This document shows positions 8,839 through 15,682 of a stretch of 36,589 nt of DNA, piece after piece (position 1 is the first letter of the stretch; each line of letters opens with the position of its first letter). Both the position numbers and the translations under genes were made by a program. The notes under the pieces were generated by a model, which was not told the origin of the DNA, ran no database searches, and was given only the letters and a program-made list of their open reading frames with translations. Origin of the DNA: Sideroxydans sp. (GTDB taxonomy: Bacteria > Pseudomonadota > Gammaproteobacteria > Burkholderiales > Gallionellaceae); contig JAQUAD010000028.1 in assembly GCA_028687425.1 (NCBI GenBank), positions 1 through 36,589 of the forward strand. Direction: 5' to 3'.

Positions 8839-8841
8839 GCG
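8805..8841 (+). repeat. 37-nt direct repeat, right copy (terminator)
   Basis: Identical to 6755-6791 in the same orientation. To its left the A-run is one base longer (AACAAAAAAG at 8801-8810). To its right the sequence diverges immediately at 8842. It ends 11 nt before the stop of the convergent LysR gene. Confidence 0.95.
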
Positions 8842-8852
8842 GAATACGAAGT

Positions 8853-9758
8853 TCAAGCCAGCTTCAGCACCTTCTCCACATGATCCAGAAACGCGCGCGT
8901 CTTGCTCGGCAGGAAGCGGCGCATCGGCATCACGGCCCATGCGCTGACGGAAGGGAAGCACCAGTCCGGTAGCACGCGCACCAGTCTTTTATGTTTCACA
9001 TCCTCTTCCGCGAACGGTACGGGCAGCATGCCGATGCCTGCGCCGTCCAGTATCAGTTGCTGGATGACGCTGATGGAGTTCAGTGTCATGCGGCCGGGCG
9101 GGACGCCTTGCCATTCTTCCTTGCCGCGCAGTAGTCGCCAGGGCAGCGCTTGTCCGTTCTCTGCGCCCATGCGCAATGCGGTGTGGTGTATGAGTTCATC
9201 CGGATGTTGCGGGGCGTGATGTAGTGCCAGATAGATGGGGCTGGCGTAGAGGCCGAGGTGTTGTTCGTCCAGCTTGCGGGCGACCAGCGTGGAATCGTTC
9301 GCCAGCTCGCCCATGCGGATGGCGAGGTCGAAGCGTTCGCCGATCAGGTCGACCAGTCGCGAACTCAGGTCGAGTTCCAGTTCGATCTCCGGATAGGCTT
9401 CGATGAAGGTGGCGAGTGCGCGCGACAGGCTGCGTCGCGCGTAGTCTTCGGGCATGGAGACGCGCAGTCGGCCTCTGGGTTGCACGTCCTGGCTGCGCAC
9501 GAAGTCCTGTGTGGTGACGACTTCTTCTGCGACGCGGCGGCAGTGGTCGAGGAAGGCTTGGCCGAACTCGGTGAGCGTCAGGCGGCGTGTGGTGCGGATC
9601 AGCAGTTTCTGTCCCAGCGTTTCTTCGAGCTTGCTCAAACGGCGAGAAACCGTGGCTTTGGGCATGCCGAGTTGTTCTGATGCGCGCACCAGACTGGCCT
9701 GCTCGGCAATGTTTGCGAACAGGAGCATGTCATCGGCTGAGATATTAGTTTGTTCCAT
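8853..9758 (-). CDS. LysR-type transcriptional regulator
   Basis: The 301-residue product has the LysR layout. An N-terminal winged helix-turn-helix (about 1-60) contains SLVRASEQLGMPKATVSRRLSKLE. After a linker helix, a periplasmic-binding-like effector domain follows (about 90-295), beginning GRLRVSMPEDYARR. It is the AaeR/DsdC-like general type that commonly controls the divergent neighbour. It diverges from the pirin gene across 89 nt, so it probably regulates the pirin-yceI-yceI-OYE-glutaredoxin group and itself. The effector is unknown; the redox nature of the targets suggests an electrophile, quinone or oxidant. The C-terminus lies next to the right copy of the duplicated terminator. 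Confidence 0.93.
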   Translation of the reverse strand: MEQTNISADDMLLFANIAEQASLVRASEQLGMPKATVSRRLSKLEETLGQKLLIRTTRRLTLTEFGQAFLDHCRRVAEEVVTTQDFVRSQDVQPRGRLRVSMPEDYARRSLSRALATFIEAYPEIELELDLSSRLVDLIGERFDLAIRMGELANDSTLVARKLDEQHLGLYASPIYLALHHAPQHPDELIHHTALRMGAENGQALPWRLLRGKEEWQGVPPGRMTLNSISVIQQLILDGAGIGMLPVPFAEEDVKHKRLVRVLPDWCFPSVSAWAVMPMRRFLPSKTRAFLDHVEKVLKLA

Positions 9759-9847
9759 TTGTGGGATAGTCTATCTCGCCAGATTATATTTATCTATCAA
9801 TTTGGAACGCCTAATATGCAAGCACTTTAGTCAACTAAGGAAGTGCC
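9759..9847. promoter_or_regulatory. Divergent regulatory region between LysR gene and pirin gene
   Basis: This AT-rich 89-nt stretch must hold both promoters and the LysR operator. A short dyad TTAGT-CA-ACTAA lies at 9827-9838, just before the pirin Shine-Dalgarno (AAGGAAG). Other AT-rich pieces such as GATTATATTTATC at 9782-9794 could be part of a LysR footprint. I cannot assign -35/-10 elements with confidence. Confidence 0.4.
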
Positions 9848-10714
9848 ATGAACACGGCGACCCAAACAACACTCAAGCAATCGCGCAGCATAGAGCGTCT
9901 GGTGCAAGGCGTGGCAACCTCGGATGGTGCGGGCGTCAGCCTGACCCGCGTGCTGACCGGCAAGTTGCAGCGCCGACTCGATCCGTTCCTGATGCTGGAT
10001 GCTTTTGGTAGCGATGACCCGGACGACTACATCGCCGGTTTTCCCGATCATCCGCATCGCGGCTTCGAAACGATCACCTATATGTTGTCCGGGCGCATGC
10101 GCCATCGTGACAGTGCAGGACATGAAGGCCTGCTGGAGAACGGCGGCATGCAGTGGATGATCGCCGGACGTGGCGTGATCCATTCCGAGATCCCCGAGCA
10201 GGAAGACGGGCTGATGGAAGGATTCCAGCTGTGGCTCAACCTGCCTGCCGGCAACAAGATGGCGGTGCCTTGGTACAAGGATTTTTCGTCGGCAGAGATT
10301 CCTGAATACGCTACCGCGGAAGGCGCGGCCGTGCGCGTGATCGCGGGCAGCAGCAATGGCGTGGCAGGGGCAGTGACGCGCGAAGTCACGGAGCCGGTCT
10401 ATCTGGACATCCACCTGCCTGCAGGTGCGCAATTCTCTACTGCTTTGCCGCACACCCACAACGCGTTCCTCTATGTCTATCGTGGTGCGGTGCAGGTGGG
10501 AGGAGAGCAAGTCGATGCGCAACGCATGGGAATATTGAGCAATGCACCGGAAGCGGATGGCGTAACCATCGTTGCCAAGGAAGCGGCACGTCTGATTCTG
10601 GTTGCCGGTAAACCACTTAACGAGCCTATCGTGCAGTACGGTCCTTTCGTGATGAATATGCAGGAAGAGATCCATCAGGCACTGGACGACTATCGTAGCG
10701 GGAGACTGGCATGA
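9848..10714 (+). CDS. Pirin family protein (bicupin)
   Basis: The 288-residue product is a pirin-type bicupin. The N-terminal cupin has the metal ligands H68 and H70 (DHPHRGFETITY) and H112 and E114 (GRGVIHSEIPE), matching the spacing in E. coli YhhW, which has quercetin 2,3-dioxygenase activity. The C-terminal cupin spans about 170-285. Such proteins are cytoplasmic and iron- or other metal-binding, and the in vivo role is usually not known. The ATG at 9848 has AAGGAAG upstream. The stop overlaps the next start (ATGA), so it is translationally coupled to the first yceI gene. Divergence from a LysR gene suggests induction by a small molecule. Confidence 0.92.
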   Translation: MNTATQTTLKQSRSIERLVQGVATSDGAGVSLTRVLTGKLQRRLDPFLMLDAFGSDDPDDYIAGFPDHPHRGFETITYMLSGRMRHRDSAGHEGLLENGGMQWMIAGRGVIHSEIPEQEDGLMEGFQLWLNLPAGNKMAVPWYKDFSSAEIPEYATAEGAAVRVIAGSSNGVAGAVTREVTEPVYLDIHLPAGAQFSTALPHTHNAFLYVYRGAVQVGGEQVDAQRMGILSNAPEADGVTIVAKEAARLILVAGKPLNEPIVQYGPFVMNMQEEIHQALDDYRSGRLA

Positions 10715-11307
10715 ATACGCGGCAGAACCCGATGTCTGGCGCATTAGCAAAACTTGCCGCGACATTCCTGCTGATGGCAGTTGGTGTCGCGCACGGGATG
10801 GAATTCCGCCAGGTGCTGACGAATGACAGCGAAGTGAGCTTCGCTTATGCGCAGATGGGCGTGCCGCTGGACGGCAAGTTCGGCAAGTTCGATGCACAGC
10901 TCAGTTTCGATCCGGCAAAGCTGGACAAGGCACAGGCGAAGATCGTCATCGACATCGCCAGTATCGATACCGGTTCCGATGAGGCGAATGAGGAAGTCGT
11001 CGGCAAGCCATGGTTCGACACGGCAAACCATCCGACTGCAACCTTTGTCGCCAGCGGCCTGCAGTCATTGGGCGGCAACCGCTACCAGGCCAGCGGCAAA
11101 CTCAGCATCAAAGGCCGGACACAGGACGTCATCGTGCCGGTCACATTTTCCAGTGCCGGCGCGCGCGGCCAGTTCGACGGTTCGCTGGACATCAAGCGCC
11201 TCGACTTCGCCATCGGCGAAGGCATCTGGTCGGATGTCGGCACTGTCGCCAACGAGATTCAGATCAAGTTCCATTTTGTCGTCACCGCAACACCGAACAA
11301 AAAGTAA
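10711..11307 (+). CDS. YceI family periplasmic protein (first paralogue)
   Basis: The 198-residue product has a signal peptide with the hydrophobic core ALAKLAATFLLMAVGVAHG (about 11-29) and then a YceI lipocalin-like beta-barrel domain. YceI proteins bind isoprenoid-type lipids in the periplasm; the physiological ligand here is unknown. Family stretches are SIDTGSDEANEEVVGKPWFD and SGKLSIKGRTQDVIVPVTF. The start overlaps the pirin stop by 4 nt. A second yceI gene follows after 26 nt. The two proteins are clearly divergent: this one lacks the HS..RF motif near the mature N-terminus that its neighbour has. Confidence 0.92.
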   Translation: MNTRQNPMSGALAKLAATFLLMAVGVAHGMEFRQVLTNDSEVSFAYAQMGVPLDGKFGKFDAQLSFDPAKLDKAQAKIVIDIASIDTGSDEANEEVVGKPWFDTANHPTATFVASGLQSLGGNRYQASGKLSIKGRTQDVIVPVTFSSAGARGQFDGSLDIKRLDFAIGEGIWSDVGTVANEIQIKFHFVVTATPNKK

Positions 11308-11333
11308 CTTCAACCACCCCCAAGGAGAATGAC

Positions 11334-11900
11334 ATGAACAAGACCATCGCTACTTTGATCGCAGCCTGCCTTTCCGCTTCAGCTTATGCGGCTCCCGAGA
11401 CTTACATAATCGACCCGTCGCACTCCATGCCGCGTTTCGAATACAGCCATTTTGGTTATTCCATCCAGCTCAGCCGCTTCGATAATCTCACCGGCAGCAT
11501 CACGCTGGATCGCGCCAAGAAGAAAGGAGCTATCGATGTGACCATCGACGCCAAGTCGGTCAATACCGGTTCGGCCTTGTTCAACGAGCACATTCAGGCC
11601 GCCGATTTCTTTGACACCGAGATGTTCCCCACCATGACCTACAAGTCCAGCAAGGTGAAGTTCGACGGCGACAAAGTGGTGTCTGTGGAAGGCGAGCTGA
11701 CGGCCAAGGGCATCACCAAACCGGTCACGCTCACAGTGAATTCATTCCTGTGCATGCCGCATCCGATGTTGAAGAAAGAGGCCTGCGGTGCGACAGCTAC
11801 AGCCAAAATCAAGCGCTCCGATTTCGATATGGCCAAGCACGCGCCCTATGTGGGCGATGAAGTGACGCTGACGCTGCCGGTGGAAGCCATCAAGCAGTAA
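11334..11900 (+). CDS. YceI family periplasmic protein (second paralogue)
   Basis: The 188-residue product has a short signal peptide MNKTIATLIAACLSASAYA and then a YceI domain starting APETYIIDPSHSMPRFEYSH. Further family stretches are IDAKSVNTGSALFNEHIQAA and FFDTEMFPTMTYKS. It should be a secreted lipid-binding barrel in the periplasm. The ATG at 11334 is chosen because of the strong AAGGAG at 11322-11327 and the signal peptide; the frame is open far upstream, but that part overlaps the first yceI gene and makes no sense as protein. It lies in the same run as pirin, the first yceI gene, the OYE gene and the glutaredoxin gene. Confidence 0.94.
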   Translation: MNKTIATLIAACLSASAYAAPETYIIDPSHSMPRFEYSHFGYSIQLSRFDNLTGSITLDRAKKKGAIDVTIDAKSVNTGSALFNEHIQAADFFDTEMFPTMTYKSSKVKFDGDKVVSVEGELTAKGITKPVTLTVNSFLCMPHPMLKKEACGATATAKIKRSDFDMAKHAPYVGDEVTLTLPVEAIKQ

Positions 11901-11908
11901 TGCAGCAG

Positions 11909-11930
11909 CCGCAGGCCGCGAGGCCTGCGG
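11909..11930 (+). other. Perfect 9-bp hairpin with GNRA loop between yceI and OYE gene
   Basis: CCGCAGGCC at 11909-11917 pairs with GGCCTGCGG at 11922-11930 around GCGA, a GNRA tetraloop. There is no T-run, so it is more likely an mRNA-stability or processing element, or a weak terminator, than a full terminator. It begins 9 nt after the yceI stop. Confidence 0.6.
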
Positions 11931-11958
11931 AAATTCTCAGTACAGCAAAGGAAAAGAC

Positions 11959-13026
11959 ATGACCCAGACATTGTTCACGCCGACCACGCTCGGCAAACAG
12001 CAACTCAAGAATCGCATTGTGATGGCGCCGATGACGCGCTCGCGTGCGACCGGCAACGTGCCGAATGAATTGATGGAAAAATTCTATTCACTGCGTAGCG
12101 ATGCCGGTCTGCTCATCACCGAAGGTACTTCGCCTTCTGCCAACGGTTTGGGATATGCGCGCATCCCGGGGCTGTTTTCGGATGCGCAGGTGCAGGGATG
12201 GAAACGTGTGACCGATGCCGTGCATGCCAAAGGCGGCAAGATGTTCGTGCAATTGATGCATACCGGGCGTGTCAGTCATCCCGCCAATATGTCACCCGAT
12301 GCAAAGATCGTTGCGCCTTCAGCTGTGGCATTGGCGGGGGAAATGTGGACGGACAGTGCGGGGATGCAGCCTTATCCGGTGCCGACCGAGATGGATGACG
12401 ACGATATCGCTACCGCCATTGCCGAATATGCGCAGGCATCGAAGAACGCGATCGCCGCAGGTTTCGACGGCGTCGAACTGCACGGTGCGAACGGCTACCT
12501 GATTGATCAATTCTTCAACACCGCCACCAACCAGCGCACCGACCAGTGGGGCGGCAGCGTGGAGAACCGCATCCGCTTCGCGGTGGAAGTCGCCAAGGCA
12601 TGTGTTGCCGCCATCGGAGCAGACCGTATCGGTATGCGTGTCTCGCCTTACGGTGCGTTCAACGGCACACAGCCGGATGCCAAGATGGATGCCTTGTATC
12701 TGCGTCTGGTGGAAGAGCTGAATGCGATCGGTCTGGTCTACATCCATGTCGTCGATCACAGCTCCATGGGCGCACCGGAAGTCAGTCCCGAGTTGAAGCA
12801 GAAGATACGCGCCAACTTCAAAGGCAAGTACATCCTGTCCGGTGGTTACGATGCCGCGCGTGCCAATGCCGATCTCGATGCGCAGAAAGGTGATCTGGTC
12901 GCATTCGGTCGTCCATATATTTCCAATCCGGATCTGGTGAGCAAGCTGCAAAGCGGTGCCGAACTGACACCGCCGGACATGGCGACCTTCTACACGCCGG
13001 GCGAAAAAGGTTACACCGACTACTGA
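11959..13026 (+). CDS. Old yellow enzyme-type alkene reductase (NADH:flavin oxidoreductase)
   Basis: The 355-residue product is an FMN-dependent ene-reductase of the NemA/OYE family, a TIM barrel. The substrate-binding residues H175, N178 and Y180 in ELHGANGYLIDQFF match the H/N/Y triad of yeast OYE1 (191/194/196). MAPMTRSRA near residue 22 and FGRPYISNPDL near the C-terminus are family stretches. It reduces activated C=C bonds such as those of enones, maleimides and quinone-like electrophiles, using NAD(P)H. The ATG at 11959 has AAAGGAAAAG upstream. Its stop overlaps the glutaredoxin-like gene start (TGATG), and it follows a hairpin after the second yceI gene. Context suggests electrophile or redox stress defence. 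Confidence 0.94.
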   Translation: MTQTLFTPTTLGKQQLKNRIVMAPMTRSRATGNVPNELMEKFYSLRSDAGLLITEGTSPSANGLGYARIPGLFSDAQVQGWKRVTDAVHAKGGKMFVQLMHTGRVSHPANMSPDAKIVAPSAVALAGEMWTDSAGMQPYPVPTEMDDDDIATAIAEYAQASKNAIAAGFDGVELHGANGYLIDQFFNTATNQRTDQWGGSVENRIRFAVEVAKACVAAIGADRIGMRVSPYGAFNGTQPDAKMDALYLRLVEELNAIGLVYIHVVDHSSMGAPEVSPELKQKIRANFKGKYILSGGYDAARANADLDAQKGDLVAFGRPYISNPDLVSKLQSGAELTPPDMATFYTPGEKGYTDY

Positions 13027-13247
13027 TGAAGCTGGTTCTCTACAGTACTTCGCATTGCCATTTGTGCGAGCAGGCTGAGGCCTTGCTCGCGCAGCTTGGT
13101 GTCGAGGCAGAACATATCGATATCGTGGATGATGACGCTCTGCTGGAACGCTACGGCACGTGCATCCCGGTGGTTAAAAGAGCGGATAACGGCAGCGAAA
13201 TCGGCTGGCCGTTCGATATCGCAAGCTTGCGCAGCTTTATCGCCTGA
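13026..13247 (+). CDS. Glutaredoxin family protein
   Basis: The 73-residue product has a thioredoxin-fold N-terminus MKLVLYSTSHCHLCEQAEALL with the redox pair C11-H-L-C14, and the conserved cis-proline region as IPVVKR. It belongs to the small DUF836/glutaredoxin-like group that often accompanies oxidoreductases; it is shorter than classical glutaredoxins. Its start shares one base with the OYE stop, so it is translationally coupled. It may keep a partner thiol reduced in the same stress response; the partner is not known. Confidence 0.9.
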   Translation: MKLVLYSTSHCHLCEQAEALLAQLGVEAEHIDIVDDDALLERYGTCIPVVKRADNGSEIGWPFDIASLRSFIA

Positions 13248-13293
13248 GCTTCAGTTTTCTCCTGGTTTGCGGCGCGAGTTTATTCTAGGCAAA

Positions 13294-13317
13294 CCGGGAA
13301 GGTCGTAACCTTCCCGG
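13294..13317. terminator. Hairpin between convergent glutaredoxin and chemoreceptor genes
   Basis: CCGGGAAGGT at 13294-13303 pairs perfectly with ACCTTCCCGG at 13308-13317 around CGTA. It lies between two convergent genes. T-runs are poor on both strands (only TTT right after the stem on the minus strand), so termination strength is uncertain. Confidence 0.6.
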
Positions 13318-13337
13318 GGCGGCTCAAGCCAGGGCGA

Positions 13338-15488
13338 TCAGGCGGCCTGACTCTGGCTGACCTGGAATTGGTCTGCCAATCCTTTCATGCGGCTTGCCGT
13401 CTGGCGTGCCTGCGTGGCGCTGAAATCCAGTTCGTTGAGCGCGTTGCGCATGGATTCCGTGACTTGCGCCACGCCTTTTACGTTCTCGCCATGGCTCATG
13501 GCGCCGTGCGAGATGTCCTGAATGATGGTGAACATGCGCTCCATGATGTTCTGCATGCCTGACTTGTCGGCAGCGGCAACCTCGGCCAGACGCAAACCTT
13601 CTTCCATGTTCTCGATACCGGATTCCATGGTGAACACGGCATTGCGCGCCTGTCCCTGCACGGTGGTGATCATGTGGCTGATCTCGTGCGTCGCCTTGGC
13701 GGTGCGCTCCGCCAGTTTGCGTACCTCGTCTGCGACGACGGAGAAGCCCCGGCCTGACTCGCCGGCTCGTGCGGCTTCGATCGCGGCATTCAGCGCCAGC
13801 AAATTGGTCTGGTCGGCGATCTCGTTGATCACGCTCACGATCTGGCCGATCTGCGCGGTGCTGTCGCTGAGTGTGCGTATGGTGCGCGACGACTCGTTGA
13901 TCGAGGTGCGTATCCCCTGGGTTCGACTCGACACCACTTCGAACTGGGTCTTCGCCTGTTCCACTGCAGTGTGCATGGCTTGGCGGATCTCGCTGGCGGT
14001 CTGGTTGGCGATGTCGATGTCGGCCAGCTGCTTCTGCAGCGAGGTGGTGATCTCCTGCATCGCGGCGAGTACCTGATTGGTCGCATGGGCTGCCTCCTGA
14101 CTGCGTGCAGCCATCTGTTCCTGGATGCTGTCCATATCGTCGATGCCGTTGATGACGCGGCCGACCGTGCCATCCAGATTGTCGATGAAACTGTTCACCC
14201 ATTGCGCCACCATGGCGGGTTCATCGACGATGTTCTGTTCGCGCGGGACGCGCTGCGCAAGGTTGCCGCCGCCTTCGGCGATGCTGCGTATCATGCGGCC
14301 CATGTCGCGTACCCGCGTCACCACGGGTCTGGTGCCGAAGCGGTAGAACAAGGCGGCACCGACGCCCAGCATGGAAAGATTGATCAGTTCTGTCTGCAGC
14401 ATGCCCAGCGACAAGCCGTGCCCCACGATCATGCTGATCAGCCAGGTGGTGAATACCACCATCAGGTAGATGCGCATCATGCGGAAGTTGACGGAGCGGA
14501 AGCGATAGACCTCTTCCAGATCGGCCTCGCACATCATGCCCCATGTATCGAGCGAGCCGGGCAAGCGGAAGGTCGTGCCCTTGCCGACCACCGGGATATG
14601 ACGATAGTCGGAATAGCCCGGATAGGTCACGAACAGGTTCTCGCCGTGGCGTATGGTTTCGCGCACGCCGGGATGCAGGTCATGCGTCGCCGGGTCGGTG
14701 AACATCAGTTCCAGTTCGGTATGGTTGCGCACCTTCACCATGCCGTATTCGGTTTGCAAGCCATCCTTCAGATTGTCGCCGTGGCTGAAGGTGCTGTCTT
14801 CGAAACGCGAGCGCGAGAGCGCAGTCCCTTGGCGGATGCCGGGATCGAACACAGGTTTCACCATGAACAGATAGTTGTCGCCCGACTCGTGATAGATATG
14901 CCCGGCCTCGCGCTGGATCAGGTCGCCGATCACGTCGTTCGGTACGCGGCCGCACAAGCAGCCCAGCGTCTTCCCTCGCAACGTCAGCGGCAGATAGAAC
15001 ATCAATGTCACCGCGTCATGGAAGCGCGATGAGGAGGGGCCGATTTCCAAAGTGTTCTGGTCGACGTACGGACCGTGCAGGAAAGGTTGCTTCAGTCCCT
15101 GTTGCAGTGCGCGCCGATCCAGATCGGACTGGCCGATGCGCTTGGTGCATGACGATGCAATGACTTTGCCTATGGAATCGACTACGAACAGTTCGGAAAA
15201 GTCCTGGAAGCGTGCGCGATCGATATTGTCCTGTACTACGCTGCGGTTGCTGAAATGATGGGCGATATCATCGCCCAGACTCTGCAGATGCGCCCACTGC
15301 TGCTCGGCCCAACCCTGCAGGATCCTGACCCGGTTCGCTGCAATGCCTTCAAAGGTTTGCTCGAGTATCGAATAGCGATGCCGATTCACATGGCAGGCCC
15401 AGCCCATGGCCAGCTTGCCGGTCTTGCCCAGCCATGGCAGCCAGCTTTTTTCTTGTGGAGATAATTGCATCCGGTGACTCTTCAACAT
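13338..15488 (-). CDS. Methyl-accepting chemotaxis protein with N-terminal Cache-like sensor and mid-protein membrane hairpin
   Basis: The product (716 residues from the chosen start) has the chemoreceptor signalling tip [21 protein letters not shown] at about 550-575, with methylation-helix regions on either side. The first 330 residues resemble a double Cache/PDC sensor ([34 protein letters not shown]). Hydrophobic segments appear only at about 340-358 and 371-385; no membrane segment precedes the sensor. It seems to have several cysteines, including CLC near 177-179. The start at 15488 is preferred over 15512 because AAGGAA lies 7 nt upstream. It is probably a single-gene transcript, convergent to the glutaredoxin gene. 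The ligand is unknown. Confidence 0.9.
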   Translation of the reverse strand: MLKSHRMQLSPQEKSWLPWLGKTGKLAMGWACHVNRHRYSILEQTFEGIAANRVRILQGWAEQQWAHLQSLGDDIAHHFSNRSVVQDNIDRARFQDFSELFVVDSIGKVIASSCTKRIGQSDLDRRALQQGLKQPFLHGPYVDQNTLEIGPSSSRFHDAVTLMFYLPLTLRGKTLGCLCGRVPNDVIGDLIQREAGHIYHESGDNYLFMVKPVFDPGIRQGTALSRSRFEDSTFSHGDNLKDGLQTEYGMVKVRNHTELELMFTDPATHDLHPGVRETIRHGENLFVTYPGYSDYRHIPVVGKGTTFRLPGSLDTWGMMCEADLEEVYRFRSVNFRMMRIYLMVVFTTWLISMIVGHGLSLGMLQTELINLSMLGVGAALFYRFGTRPVVTRVRDMGRMIRSIAEGGGNLAQRVPREQNIVDEPAMVAQWVNSFIDNLDGTVGRVINGIDDMDSIQEQMAARSQEAAHATNQVLAAMQEITTSLQKQLADIDIANQTASEIRQAMHTAVEQAKTQFEVVSSRTQGIRTSINESSRTIRTLSDSTAQIGQIVSVINEIADQTNLLALNAAIEAARAGESGRGFSVVADEVRKLAERTAKATHEISHMITTVQGQARNAVFTMESGIENMEEGLRLAEVAAADKSGMQNIMERMFTIIQDISHGAMSHGENVKGVAQVTESMRNALNELDFSATQARQTASRMKGLADQFQVSQSQAA

Positions 15489-15621
15489 GCAGCGGTTCCT
15501 TGTAGTAATCATGACAATTGTTGCGATTGCTACAACATAGCAATAGCTGTGCCATGACCCGCGAGGCCTTATTCAACCGTGATGAACAGGAGTGGCTGCT
15601 GCAGGGTGGTGCATGTGCACC

Positions 15622-15659
15622 AGAAAAAGAGCGGGGTGCGCACTGCTGCGGTGCGCACC
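15622..15659 (-). terminator. Probable terminator after relA
   Basis: Reading the minus strand, GGTGCGCAC (15659-15651) pairs with GTGCGCACC (15643-15635) around a 7-nt loop, and T5 follows at 15628-15624 after 6 nt. It lies 23 nt past the relA stop. A second small palindrome, GGTGCATGTGCACC, is at 15608-15621. Confidence 0.62.
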
Positions 15660-15682
15660 GTTAGCGAGTGGAGTTCTGGAGC

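Larger units (their letters stand above)
6755..8841. mobile_element. Putative terminator-flanked single-gene cassette carrying AIPR
   Basis: A 2050-nt unit (one direct repeat plus the AIPR gene and its leader) lies between two identical terminator copies. It is clearly more AT-rich than the genes on both sides, with many aaa, ata, tta and aga codons. No integrase, transposase or terminal inverted repeat is present. Removing one repeat plus the gene would restore a simple convergent tRNA-terminator-LysR arrangement. I infer acquisition by recombination at the terminator. The 3' end of the tRNA is not duplicated, so this is not a classical tRNA-end attachment site. The mechanism is unproven. 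Confidence 0.5.

Noticed and set aside
6755-8841. Insertion sequence or integron cassette explanation for the AIPR unit
   Set aside because: No transposase, integrase, terminal inverted repeats or short target duplication is visible. The repeat has a perfect terminator stem rather than the bulged R/L box layout of integron attC sites.
11010-11333. Long N-terminal extension of the second yceI frame
   Set aside because: The open frame overlaps the first yceI gene out of frame. A strong Shine-Dalgarno and a signal peptide mark 11334 as the start.
13971-15032. Long plus-strand open frame of 353 codons opposite the chemoreceptor gene
   Set aside because: It is an antisense shadow in GC-rich sequence, with composition rich in His, Ala and Arg and no domain. 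The minus strand encodes a clear chemoreceptor.
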